From: CAZPUI01 sp964415525
GTDB taxonomy: Bacteria; Acidobacteriota; Holophagae; Holophagales; Holophagaceae
Direction: 5' to 3'
NCBI GenBank assembly: GCA_964415525.1
Contig: CAYQAS010000057.1
Location: forward strand, 1-26,972
DNA: 26,972 bases
Part shown: positions 15,509 through 22,871 of the stretch, one piece after another
Position numbering within the stretch: the first letter of the stretch is position 1
How the letters are laid out: every line of letters starts with the position of its first letter
Program-made: the position numbers and the translations under genes
Notes under the pieces: generated by a model
What the model was told of the DNA's origin: nothing
The model's database searches: none
What the model saw: only the letters and a program-made list of their open reading frames with translations

Positions 15509-16589
15509 CGCGGTCCTCCTCGTCCACCACCCAATAGAAGTCCTCGTCGGCCTTGTCGCGCACGGAGAGTGCCCCGGGAGGGGCCGTTTCGAGGCGCTTC
15601 ACGGTGCCCGTGGAAGGCTTCACGGTGAACCAGGTGACGAAGGGGAAGGTTGTGCGGATCTCCGTCTCGCGTACCGCATAGACACGACCATAGTTCTCGA
15701 AGGCTTCGGGAGGGTTTCCGCGGTTGGGCGCGATCTTGCGCATGTCCGCCCAGAAGGTCTGGCGCGCCTTCAACAGATCGGGCAGCTGGTCCGCGTGCAG
15801 CGAGCTCACCAGGAGATCGCCATCCTTCAGGGGCTGGAAGTTCAGGACCGTCACCAGGCCTTCTTTGGCTTCCACCATGCGCTTCGTGACCTCTTCGCCG
15901 AAGAGCTGCGCCGTGCGCCGTAGGGCGCCGTTCTCGAGGCTGAAGATCCAGAAGACACCGTAGTGCGGCGAGGCGAGGACGAGGTGGTCCTCCGTGAGGG
16001 TCAGGGCGTGGGGTTGGAGAGCGACGTTCTTCAGCACTGGGTGGTTTTGGAAGGGCAGAGGGGTGAAGCTGCCCGACTCCAGGTGCTCCAGGGCACCCTT
16101 GTCGTTGAGGCGGTAGGTGGCGAAGGGCGCCGCGACGTGCTTCTTTGTCTCCTCCTCGGTGGGCGGTGGCCCCAGCACCAGGAACCGACCGTTCTTCAGC
16201 GGAACGAGGGTGGGCAGGAAGCCTTTCATTGCGGTGGCGGGCAGCAGCGCGATGGGCGTCCAGCCTTCGAGCTTGCGCTCGAACAGCGTCGTGCCTTTCT
16301 CGTTCCGGACGTTCACATAGAGTACCGTTCCGATGGCAAAGGGCTTCTGGTCGCCGGGGCCCTTGAGCAGGTCCACCTCGGAGGCTCCGGAAGGCGCGGC
16401 GGAAGTGCCCGGCCGGGGCACAGTCGTCACGCCCTCCCGGCCCAGCATGCGGATCTCGGAGGCGTTCGAAGCCACCAAAAGTTGGTCACCCACCCATTGG
16501 CCGATGGGGTTGACGAAAACTTCCGGGGGATCCGCCAGCATCGGCAAAACCGAGAGGGCGAGGCAGGCGAGGAGGGCGGGACACAACAT
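15411..16589 (-). CDS. Secreted protein of unknown function, possibly propeller-like
   Basis: 392 residues with an N-terminal signal peptide (MLCPALLACLALSVLPMLA, cleavage near residue 19). I do not recognise the family. The mature part repeats short strand pairs such as GDQLLVASN, GRFLVLG, DHLVLASPHYGVFWIFSLENG, DGDLLVSSL and EDFYWVVDEEDRVI at roughly 40-60 residue spacing. These resemble blades of a beta-propeller with PQQ/WD-like turns. The C-terminus is Lys/Pro-rich. The start has a weak AAGG site. An extended -10-like element lies just upstream. Its 3' end is antisense to the ybaK tail. Confidence 0.75.
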   Translation of the reverse strand: MLCPALLACLALSVLPMLADPPEVFVNPIGQWVGDQLLVASNASEIRMLGREGVTTVPRPGTSAAPSGASEVDLLKGPGDQKPFAIGTVLYVNVRNEKGTTLFERKLEGWTPIALLPATAMKGFLPTLVPLKNGRFLVLGPPPTEEETKKHVAAPFATYRLNDKGALEHLESGSFTPLPFQNHPVLKNVALQPHALTLTEDHLVLASPHYGVFWIFSLENGALRRTAQLFGEEVTKRMVEAKEGLVTVLNFQPLKDGDLLVSSLHADQLPDLLKARQTFWADMRKIAPNRGNPPEAFENYGRVYAVRETEIRTTFPFVTWFTVKPSTGTVKRLETAPPGALSVRDKADEDFYWVVDEEDRVIHTAPDLSNYKPFRRPVPVPKGAKETSPKKG

Positions 16590-16607
16590 GAGACAGGCCT
16601 TGATTGA

Positions 16608-16616
16608 ATTATTACA
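16608..16616 (-). promoter_or_regulatory. Possible extended -10 promoter element
   Basis: Read on the minus strand, TGT followed by AATAAT (16616 to 16608) resembles an extended -10 element (TGn plus five of six bases of TATAAT), about 19 nt before the ATG of the secreted protein at 16589. No good -35 box is visible, as is normal for extended -10 promoters. The surrounding 16590-16659 is AT-richer than the genes. Confidence 0.35.
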
Positions 16617-16659
16617 TCTTGCGCGAAATGGCTGAGAGGCGGGTCGTGCCCGTAAGGCT

Positions 16660-16845
16660 TTAGGCGGGGAAGCAGTTTTTTACTGCATATTCTTGGGCGC
16701 GCGTCTTGTTCGTGGTTGCAAAGACGTCGCCGTTGGCTTTGGTGACGTAGTACACGCCACGGAAATACTCAATGGTGCAGTCTGCGGCCGAAAGCGTTGA
16801 ACCCAGGGCGCAGAAGAGAGCCGCGGTGGCGAGTTGCTTGAGCAT
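16660..16845 (-). CDS. Small secreted two-cysteine protein (61-residue precursor)
   Basis: Starts at ATG 16845, which has AAGGAG six nt upstream. The in-frame ATG at 16860 contains this ribosome-binding site inside its own first codons, so it cannot be the start. Residues 1-20 are a signal peptide (MLKQLATAALFCALGSTLSA). The mature ~41-residue part (ADCTIEYFRGVYYV ... QEYAVKNCFPA) has one Cys at each end (Cys23, Cys58), well placed for a single disulphide. It is Tyr- and Thr-rich. There is no lipobox. The family is unknown to me. It may be an exported structural or signalling peptide. It has its own promoter-like sequence with a homopolymer tract. Confidence 0.72.
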   Translation of the reverse strand: MLKQLATAALFCALGSTLSAADCTIEYFRGVYYVTKANGDVFATTNKTRAQEYAVKNCFPA

Positions 16846-16875
16846 GTGTGACTCCTTCATGTGGTGTGGATGTCG

Positions 16876-16903
16876 ATTCTTGCGTGGGGGGGGGTGGTGT
16901 CAA
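16876..16903 (-). promoter_or_regulatory. Sigma-70-like promoter with a C9 spacer tract
   Basis: On the minus strand, a perfect TTGACA (16903-16898) is followed by a 16-nt spacer and AAGAAT (16881-16876), four of six matches to TATAAT. The spacer contains nine consecutive C (G at 16886-16894 on +). Transcription would start near 16869, some 24 nt before the ATG of the small secreted protein, leaving room for its ribosome-binding site. Confidence 0.55.
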
Positions 16904-17299
16904 TTGATTCATAGAATAGAGCTGCGATGCTCACTCTCCGCTCCGTGACTTACTGTGTTGGAATGCTTGGCGATTTCGCGAATGGGGGCTCACGCTGGAT
17001 GTCCTCTGGACATTGCGGTGAATTCCTCGTCACCGCGGCCCGTGCTGGCGTGGGGCGCATCCCAATGAGGCGTTGCCGTAAAGAAAGCACCCCCGCGGTG
17101 AGGCAGGGGCGTGTCCACTGGAGCGGGTCCTTGGCTACTTCTTGGATTCCGCTTCGTCGAGCTTCTCGCCCCGACGCGTGACGCCATCCGTGGTGACGGT
17201 GACTGTTGTGCAGCTGAATCGGTGTGGGCTTTATCGGACATGCGTCCAGAGGCGATGACATCGGCGCCAGGAGTGCAAGGGATGGGTGGAGATGTGGTC
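16904..17299. other. Gene-poor intergenic stretch
   Basis: About 400 bases between the small secreted gene and the nemR promoter. No open frame here has a ribosome-binding site or a recognisable protein. A short minus-strand frame ending at TAG 17135-17137 reads TVTVTTDGVTRRGEKLDEAESKK, which looks protein-like. It is cut off by an in-frame stop about 33 codons upstream and may be a gene remnant. A small CACC/GGTG hairpin with a TTTCTTT tail on the same strand (17080-17100) could be its terminator. Otherwise nothing is seen. Confidence 0.45.
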
Positions 17300-17314
17300 T
17301 AGACGACTGGTCTA
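17300..17314. promoter_or_regulatory. NemR operator at its own promoter
   Basis: Inverted repeat TAGAC-GACTG-GTCTA with 5-bp perfect arms. It overlaps the -35 region of the nemR promoter, as expected for autorepression. A near copy lies upstream of yqhD (17959-17973). The TAGAC...GTCTA half-sites are of the type known for NemR-family repressors. Confidence 0.75.
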
Positions 17315-17327
17315 CTTTAGATATTAT
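17300..17327 (+). promoter_or_regulatory. nemR promoter, probably leaderless
   Basis: -35 TAGACG (17300-17305), 16-nt spacer, -10 TATTAT (17322-17327, five of six). The expected transcription start, about seven nt past the -10, coincides with the ATG at 17334. No ribosome-binding site would then be on the message. The local sequence is strikingly AT-rich compared with its surroundings. Confidence 0.6.
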
Positions 17328-17333
17328 AGGTCC

Positions 17334-17918
17334 ATGGCGCCGTCCGACGTTCGTTCCCACATCCTCGACACTGGCCTGGGCATCATCGCCCAGCGTGGCT
17401 TCACCGCGGTGGGGCTGGCGGAATTGCTGGCGGCGGCGGGGGTGCCCAAGGGCAGCTTCTATCACTGGTTCGCCAGCAAGGAAGCCTTTGGCGAGGCGAT
17501 GCTCGACCGTTACTTCGAGGACTACCTGCAGCGGATGGAACCGGTGCTGGCGGCGCCGGGGAAGGATGCCCGGGAGCGCCTGCTGGACTACTGGCGCCTC
17601 TGGCTGGAAACCCAGACCCCCTGCGCCTGTGTGCAGCCCTGTCTCGTGGTGAAGCTGGCGGCGGAGGTCTCGGATCTCAGCGAACCCATGCGGCTCTCGC
17701 TTCTACGCGGCACGCGCCGGGTGGAGGATCGTCTTAGCCGTGTGGTGGAGGAGGGGCTGCGCGTCGGCACTTTTAGCGAGATCGATCCTGCCACCACGGC
17801 GCGGAATCACTATGCCCTCTGGCTCGGTGCGAGCCTCTTGGCCAAGATTACGCGTTCTGGCGAGCCTCTGGTGGCGGCCTTCCGGGCCACCGAGACTCAG
17901 TTGACGCCTTCCAAATAA
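17334..17918 (+). CDS. nemR: NemR-type TetR-family repressor, electrophile/redox sensing
   Basis: 194 residues from ATG 17334. The frame to 17286 would run through the promoter and was rejected. The N-terminal TetR helix-turn-helix is at about 8-55 (GFTAVGLAELLAAAGVPKGSFYHWFASKEAFGEAML). The ligand domain contains CLVVKLAAEVSDLSEPMR (103-120) and YALWLGASLLAKITRS (160-175), closely matching E. coli NemR as I remember it. Cys103 aligns with the redox-active Cys106 of NemR. Two extra cysteines, Cys97 and Cys99, precede it. NemR represses aldehyde- and quinone-detoxifying genes and is released by hypochlorite, methylglyoxal or quinones. The downstream reductase and a shared operator support the same role here. 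Confidence 0.88.
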   Translation: MAPSDVRSHILDTGLGIIAQRGFTAVGLAELLAAAGVPKGSFYHWFASKEAFGEAMLDRYFEDYLQRMEPVLAAPGKDARERLLDYWRLWLETQTPCACVQPCLVVKLAAEVSDLSEPMRLSLLRGTRRVEDRLSRVVEEGLRVGTFSEIDPATTARNHYALWLGASLLAKITRSGEPLVAAFRATETQLTPSK

Positions 17919-17958
17919 GCACGGTCCTTCACCGCTGTTCCTCCGTTTGTTGCTTGGC

Positions 17959-17973
17959 TAGACGACCGGTCCA
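17959..17973. promoter_or_regulatory. NemR operator upstream of yqhD
   Basis: TAGACGACCGGTCCA repeats the nemR operator with two changes. The match continues into TTTA (17975-17978), so about 20 positions are shared with 17300-17319. It lies 25 nt before the yqhD ATG and 40 nt after the nemR stop, so yqhD probably has its own NemR-controlled promoter. No clear -10 was found. TTTAAC at 17975-17980 is a candidate. Confidence 0.7.
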
Positions 17974-17997
17974 ATTTAACCTTCCAAAGGAGTTTTT

Positions 17998-19155
17998 ATG
18001 CAGCCCTTCGACGTCTACAATCCCACCCGCATCGTGTTTGGCGAGGGTCGCATCCAGGAACTGGATCGCCTGGTCCCAGCCTCGGCCAAGGTGCTCATTC
18101 TCACCGGCGGATCCAGCGCCGAGCGCACGGGCACGCTGGCCGAAGTCCAGAAGGCCCTCGGCAGCCGCAGCCACGCCACCTTCAACGGCATCGAGCCGAA
18201 CCCGACCTTCGAGACTCTGATGAAGGCGGTCGAGGAAATCCGTGCCGAAGGCTTCGACTTCCTGCTGGCGGTGGGCGGCGGGTCCGTCATCGACGGCACC
18301 AAGTTCATCGCCGCGGCGGTGCCCTACCCGGGCGACGCCTGGGAGATCATGCAGACCCGGGGGCGCAAGGTGAAGGCCGCCGTGCCCTTCGGGAGCGTGC
18401 TGACCCTCCCCGCCACGGGCTCGGAGATGAACAGTGGGGCCGTCATCACCCGCGCCGCCACCCAGGACAAGCTGGTCTTCGGCAGTCCGCTCTGCTTCCC
18501 CGTCTTCTCCATCCTCGATCCGGCCAAGACCCTCACGCTGCCGCCCCGGCAGGTGGCGAATGGCATCGTGGATGCCTTTGTCCACACCACGGAACAGTAT
18601 TTGACAGTGCCTGTCGGTGGGCACATCCAGGATCGCTTCGCGGAAGGCATCCTCTCCACGCTGATCGAGCTCGGGCCGCGCGCCCTGTCTGAGCCGGAAA
18701 ACCTGGAGGTCCGCGCCAGCCTCATGTGGGCGGCGACCCTCGCCCTGAACGGCCTCATTGGCGCGGGTGTGCCTCAGGACTGGGCGACGCACATGGTGGG
18801 CCACGAACTGACCGCCCTCCATGGCATCGACCACGCTCGCACCCTTGCGCTGGTACTGCCCGCGACCCTGCATGTCCGCCGGAATGCCAAGCGCGCGAAA
18901 CTCCTGCAGTACGGCGAGCGGGTGCTGGGCATCCGGGAAGGCACCGAGGAAGAGCGCATCACCGCCGCCATCGAAGGCACTCGCGCCTTCTTCGAATCCC
19001 TGGGCGTGCCGACGCGATTCGCTGCCTATGGCCTGGACGCCAGCGCCATCCCCGCCGTGATGGCGAAGCTGGAAACCCACGGTATGACGGCCCTTGGCGA
19101 GGACCAGGGACAGACTTTGGGGGTGAGTCGCCGCATTCTGGAAGCCGCGCTGTAG
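17998..19155 (+). CDS. yqhD: NADPH-dependent aldehyde reductase / iron-containing alcohol dehydrogenase YqhD
   Basis: 385 residues with a strong AAAGGAG site five nt before ATG 17998. It closely matches E. coli YqhD (387) along its whole length: TPTRIxFGxG-like start, the nucleotide-binding AVGGGSVIDGTKFIAAA (91-107), LTLPATGSEMNSGAVI, LPPRQVANGIVDAFVHTTEQY (181-201), WATHMVGHELTALHGIDHA and a C-terminal VSRRILEAAL. Metal ligands are all present as Asp192, His196, His265 and His279. YqhD reduces short-chain and reactive aldehydes such as methylglyoxal, acrolein, malondialdehyde and butanal, using NADPH in the cytoplasm. Instead of the AraC-type YqhC used in E. coli, control here appears to be by the adjacent NemR. 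Confidence 0.96.
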   Translation: MQPFDVYNPTRIVFGEGRIQELDRLVPASAKVLILTGGSSAERTGTLAEVQKALGSRSHATFNGIEPNPTFETLMKAVEEIRAEGFDFLLAVGGGSVIDGTKFIAAAVPYPGDAWEIMQTRGRKVKAAVPFGSVLTLPATGSEMNSGAVITRAATQDKLVFGSPLCFPVFSILDPAKTLTLPPRQVANGIVDAFVHTTEQYLTVPVGGHIQDRFAEGILSTLIELGPRALSEPENLEVRASLMWAATLALNGLIGAGVPQDWATHMVGHELTALHGIDHARTLALVLPATLHVRRNAKRAKLLQYGERVLGIREGTEEERITAAIEGTRAFFESLGVPTRFAAYGLDASAIPAVMAKLETHGMTALGEDQGQTLGVSRRILEAAL

Positions 19156-19171
19156 GCCTGAGGCCAGGGGG

Positions 19172-19205
19172 CGAAAGGGTCCTGCATCCATTGGGGGCCC
19201 TTTCG
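19172..19205. terminator. Hairpin between convergent yqhD and kinase genes
   Basis: An 11-bp stem CGAAAGGGTCC (19172-19182) with GGGCCCTTTCG (19195-19205), one G-U pair and a 12-nt loop, starts 17 nt after the yqhD stop. It sits in the 90-bp gap before the end of the convergent kinase gene. No T-run follows on either strand, so termination efficiency is uncertain. Confidence 0.5.
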
Positions 19206-19245
19206 GCAGATCGACGCCAGGTAACACCTCGGGTCGGCGGTCGCC

Positions 19246-21843
19246 TCAGTGGTAGGTCACACGATAGAGATCCGCAGCAACCTGCCCCTGATGGAGGATC
19301 TCGTACACGTAACCGGCCCCATCTGCCGTGATGTCAAATTCCGTCACGATGGCGTTTCGATCCGTGGGGCCCGAAATCTGTTGAACCCGGGTCAGGGTTC
19401 CGTTCTTCACGCTGCATCGCCAGAGGGTCAGGGGGAAGGCGCCAGAGCCGTTGCTCGTGCTCAGCAGCCAGATGGACTTGCCATCGGTGCTCCAGCCCAC
19501 AGGGGACTTTCCCACCACGGCTGAAGGAAGGGGAAGCATGGTTCCGAGGAGGAGGTTCACCTGGTACCAGGTCGCGGTGGGTGCCTGCTCTTTGCGCACC
19601 ATGGCCCATTGTCCGTCGGGCGAGAGGGGGCCTGTGAACTCCGCGGCAGACCAGGGGAGCCGGGTCAGGGTCCCTGCCTCGACATCGCACAGGTAGGGGA
19701 TCGATGGACCCTCTGGATCTCCGGCCTGACGTCCGAACAGGAAGACTTTCTGTGCCGTTCCCGCGAATCGAACCTGGGCCGTGAGCCAATTCCCCGGCAG
19801 ATGGGTGGACTTTCCAGGGCCCACCGGAACACGCTGGAAGCGTCTGAAGGAGCCCACGTCGGTCCATACCAGCACCCAGAGGTTGTCCGGAGAGATGGTC
19901 GCCACGGGGCCCTCAGTGATCGGCATGACCTCGGGGGCTCCGGCCCTCTGCAGTTTTCCCTGATACGTCGGGGTGCCATTCCAGCTGTTGAAGGCGAGCA
20001 GGTGTCCATCCCGGCTGAGGCCGCTGAGACTCTGAAATCGTCCGGCACTCACGGGACGCTCGTTCGCGGCCCCAGGTGCGAGCCATCGGAGGCTGACCCC
20101 CGTCCCCTCCCAGCCTTTGGGCGAAATCAGCACATCGCCGGTGGTATGGACGTCGTACAGGTTCGGCAGCCCTTCGAAGGCGCGCACCATTCGCTTCAAC
20201 CGACCTCGATCATCCATTTCCACCAGTTGGCTGCCGCTACGACCCTCATCAGGCACGGCGAGGCCCAGCAGGCGATTCCCTTTGCTATAGAGGGTGCCCA
20301 TGACTCTCGTCGGGAGCGGGTATGGCCCGAAATGAGCCCCATCCAATGAAAGGACCCGTAGCCTTTGACCCCAGCCGGCCTTTTCGACAAAGGCGATCCG
20401 TCTTCCGGGCAGCGCGGCCATGGCGCCGATTTCGGCTTGGGGGGAGGCCTCGAACAGGCAACGCCCCTGGAACTCTATGCCTTGGATCTTGCGACCCTGG
20501 AAATTCGCGTGACAGATCACAGGAGACGGCTCACCCGGCACCCAGAGCACCTGATCGTCGGGAGTGGCGAAGCGGTCTGAGATGACACGGGGGGTGCCTC
20601 CTTCCAGCGAACGCACCGCAAGAACCGGCTGATCGCCATGGAGGTAGAGGGCGATGTCGCCTCGAGGCGAAATCCCGAGCACCTTGGCATCCTTCACGCC
20701 CACAGACTGGGGGGCTGTTCCGGGCCCCATCAGATAGAGTTCGTGTGAATCCGCAGCATCCGGACTGCCCGTGAAAGCCACGGATTTCCCATCGGGCAGG
20801 AATCGGGCGGCGCTGTAGAACCAAGGCGCCGGATTGAGGCGCTCCATGTGGGGTTCAGGACGGGGACGCAGGCGGTGGCCTCCGACGACACCCAGTCCCA
20901 GGAGGGCCAGAACGCCTGCCGCTGCAAGGAGCCTTGGCCTCGTGAGTTTGGATCGCGTGCGAAGCGGAGCAACAGCGGACGTTCCCTGGCTTTCCGCATC
21001 CAGGGCGAAGATCAGATCGTGTGCGGTGTGGAAGCGGAGGTCTGGATCCTTGGAAAGGCAGGTACGGACAATGCGCTCCAGCAGCGGGGAAACCTTCAGG
21101 GCCGGGTCCAGGTCCGGCAGTTCTCCCTCCAGCACCTGATACATGATTTCGACCTGGCTCTCGCCCTGGAATGGGCGTGTGCCGGTGAGCAGCTCCCACA
21201 GGACGATGCCAAGGGCAAACAGGTCGGATCGGCCGTCCAATGCCTTCCCCCGGATCTGTTCCGGGCTCATGTACCCGAGGGTCCCGAGGATCATGCCGAC
21301 CTGGGTGGAGTTCGCTTCGACCAACGCCAAGGTTCGCTCATCCACGGCGGGCGTGAGGTCCGGACGGCGCCAGAGCTTGGCGAGGCCGAAGTCCAGCACC
21401 TTCACCCGCCGATCCTGGCAAATGAAGATGTTCTCGGGCTTGAGATCCCGATGGATGATGCCCTTGCCGTGGGCGGCGTGGAGGCCTTCAGCCACCGCCC
21501 GGACGATCTCCACGGTTCGGCGGGTGGCCATGGGTTTTCCTGCGAGAGCCTGCCGAAGGGATTGCCCTGTGAGCAACTCCATGACGAGATACGGGCGCTC
21601 TTCCCAACTTCCTACGTCAAAGAGGGTGACGAGGTTGGGGTGGTTGAGATCCCCGATGGTGCGGGCTTCCAGTTCAAAGCGCCGCAGGAGTTCGCGGTCT
21701 GCCTTGTAGGTCGGATGCAGCAGTTTGATGGCGACGTCACGCCCTAAGCGCGTGTCCTGTGCCCGGTAGATGGCCCCCATCCCCCCTGCGCCAATCTGGG
21801 CGAGGATCTTGTAGGGGCCAATGACAGTCCCTTCTGAAATCAT
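19246..21843 (-). CDS. Membrane serine/threonine protein kinase with C-terminal propeller sensor
   Basis: 865 residues from ATG 21843 (GAGG five nt upstream). The Hanks-type kinase domain is at about 11-282: glycine loop IGAGGMG (18-24), VAIK lysine (Lys40), HRDLKPEN (131-138), DFG (151-153), GTLGYMSPEQ (187-196), DLFALG. All catalytic residues are intact. A single membrane segment spans about 304-321, followed by ~540 extracytoplasmic residues with repeated strand motifs such as SAARFLPDGKSVAFTGSPD, ISPRGDIALYL, LSRDGHLLAFNS, ISPDNLWVLV and LSPDGQWAMVRKE. These are typical of TolB/WD40-like propeller blades. The protein should sense an external ligand or protein and phosphorylate cytoplasmic targets. 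This architecture is abundant in Acidobacteriota. The target is unknown. No cognate phosphatase is next to it. Confidence 0.96.
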   Translation of the reverse strand: MISEGTVIGPYKILAQIGAGGMGAIYRAQDTRLGRDVAIKLLHPTYKADRELLRRFELEARTIGDLNHPNLVTLFDVGSWEERPYLVMELLTGQSLRQALAGKPMATRRTVEIVRAVAEGLHAAHGKGIIHRDLKPENIFICQDRRVKVLDFGLAKLWRRPDLTPAVDERTLALVEANSTQVGMILGTLGYMSPEQIRGKALDGRSDLFALGIVLWELLTGTRPFQGESQVEIMYQVLEGELPDLDPALKVSPLLERIVRTCLSKDPDLRFHTAHDLIFALDAESQGTSAVAPLRTRSKLTRPRLLAAAGVLALLGLGVVGGHRLRPRPEPHMERLNPAPWFYSAARFLPDGKSVAFTGSPDAADSHELYLMGPGTAPQSVGVKDAKVLGISPRGDIALYLHGDQPVLAVRSLEGGTPRVISDRFATPDDQVLWVPGEPSPVICHANFQGRKIQGIEFQGRCLFEASPQAEIGAMAALPGRRIAFVEKAGWGQRLRVLSLDGAHFGPYPLPTRVMGTLYSKGNRLLGLAVPDEGRSGSQLVEMDDRGRLKRMVRAFEGLPNLYDVHTTGDVLISPKGWEGTGVSLRWLAPGAANERPVSAGRFQSLSGLSRDGHLLAFNSWNGTPTYQGKLQRAGAPEVMPITEGPVATISPDNLWVLVWTDVGSFRRFQRVPVGPGKSTHLPGNWLTAQVRFAGTAQKVFLFGRQAGDPEGPSIPYLCDVEAGTLTRLPWSAAEFTGPLSPDGQWAMVRKEQAPTATWYQVNLLLGTMLPLPSAVVGKSPVGWSTDGKSIWLLSTSNGSGAFPLTLWRCSVKNGTLTRVQQISGPTDRNAIVTEFDITADGAGYVYEILHQGQVAADLYRVTYH

Positions 21844-22070
21844 CCCGACCTCGGATCACCACGTGGGTCGCTTGCCAGCGCAGGCGGAGCGACGGTTCCT
21901 GGAATGGCCTAGCGGACCGGCCTTTGGCTCAACAGGGGCAAAGGTCTAGATTCATCCTTCCCAGGGGGGCCGCCATCGTCAAGAGCCCGCCAGATTTCGG
22001 TGTTCGGAGATGCCAGGACTCACCCAGTGGTTTGCCTCCCCACCCTTACCTTGCTCAAGTCGATCCTCAA

Positions 22071-22871
22071 CTATCTGGGCAGTTCGGTGGTTTCTACACA
22101 GGCGGCCTTCATACGGTCCCGCTTAAGGGCGGCGATGGCGGCGTGAGGCGCCTGCATCCGGGCATCGGCGTAAAAGTCGAGGCGGTCCAGGAGGAGCGTC
22201 AGGGCTTGGAGGGCCGAGGCGGCATGGCATCGGCCGAACAGGGCGAGGGCCAGGGCGCACAGGGCCAAGATCCCTCGCACCCTCCTGGCCCATTCCGCCT
22301 GGAGTCGCAGATGGGGAAACTCCGCTACGAGGCCCGCAGGCGTGCGGGCGGCATCGGCCTGGCGAAGCTGGGCCGCGGCGAGATCCGACAGTCCGAAGAT
22401 GAGGATGGCGGCCTTCCAGCCCGCCAGGGTGCTTCCCAACAGGAGCACGGAAAGCACGGGGGCCGCGAGGGCCGCCGGGGTGGACCATCCGGGCCTCGCC
22501 TCAAGGCGATAGAGCGCTGCGATCGCCACCGCGAGGAGCACCCCCGCGGCTCCCGCCAGCTGGCCTGGAGCCAGGGCGCTCAGGCTCAGCATCAGACTCC
22601 CGGCAAAGCCTCCGGCCATCATGGCCTCCCGGCTCAGCCAAGAATGGGTGATGCCTCGAAGGGCGAAGGCAGCTCGCGCCTTCTGTCCCAGATGGAGGAA
22701 TGAAAGGCTGCCGCCGACGACGCCGAGTCCGAGGGCCAGGCCCTGCAGGAAAGGGGATGGGAGGAGTGGTCGGGGCAGGGCACTCCCCAGGGCGAGGCCC
22801 GCGGCGAGGAGCAGGGCCCATGTGAAGCCGACCAATGGCAGGTGTTCGGTGAAGTCCGGCTGGTGCCTCAT
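22071..22871 (-). CDS. DmsC-like membrane anchor subunit of molybdoenzyme
   Basis: 266 residues from ATG 22871, which overlaps the stop of the Fe-S subunit gene as ATGA. The longer frame to 23117 lies inside that gene. Some eight hydrophobic segments are visible (for example GFTWALLLAAGLALGSALP, LALGLGVVGGSLSFLHLGQ, AMMAGGFAGSLMLSLSAL, GAAGVLLAVAIAALY, LAAPVLSVLLLGSTLAG, RGILALCALALALFG), matching DMSO reductase anchor DmsC (~287 residues, eight helices). SFLHLGQKARAAFALRGITHSWLSREAMMAGGF near residues 55-90 is the most DmsC-like stretch. The subunit anchors the complex and exchanges electrons with quinone. It is the last gene of the operon. Confidence 0.86.
   Translation of the reverse strand: MRHQPDFTEHLPLVGFTWALLLAAGLALGSALPRPLLPSPFLQGLALGLGVVGGSLSFLHLGQKARAAFALRGITHSWLSREAMMAGGFAGSLMLSLSALAPGQLAGAAGVLLAVAIAALYRLEARPGWSTPAALAAPVLSVLLLGSTLAGWKAAILIFGLSDLAAAQLRQADAARTPAGLVAEFPHLRLQAEWARRVRGILALCALALALFGRCHAASALQALTLLLDRLDFYADARMQAPHAAIAALKRDRMKAACVETTELPR

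Noticed and set aside
16846..16860. Upstream ATG (MKESH...) for the small secreted protein
   Set aside because: The AAGGAG ribosome-binding site for the next ATG lies within these codons, and the signal peptide fits the shorter start.
16950..17465. 171-codon - frame across the intergenic region and nemR start
   Set aside because: His/Pro/Arg-rich, no ribosome-binding site, antisense to the nemR helix-turn-helix.
21924..22703. 259-codon + frame opposite the DmsC-like gene
   Set aside because: Gly/Gln/Arg-rich with no hydrophobic or domain pattern; the minus strand encodes a clear multi-helix membrane protein coupled by ATGA.
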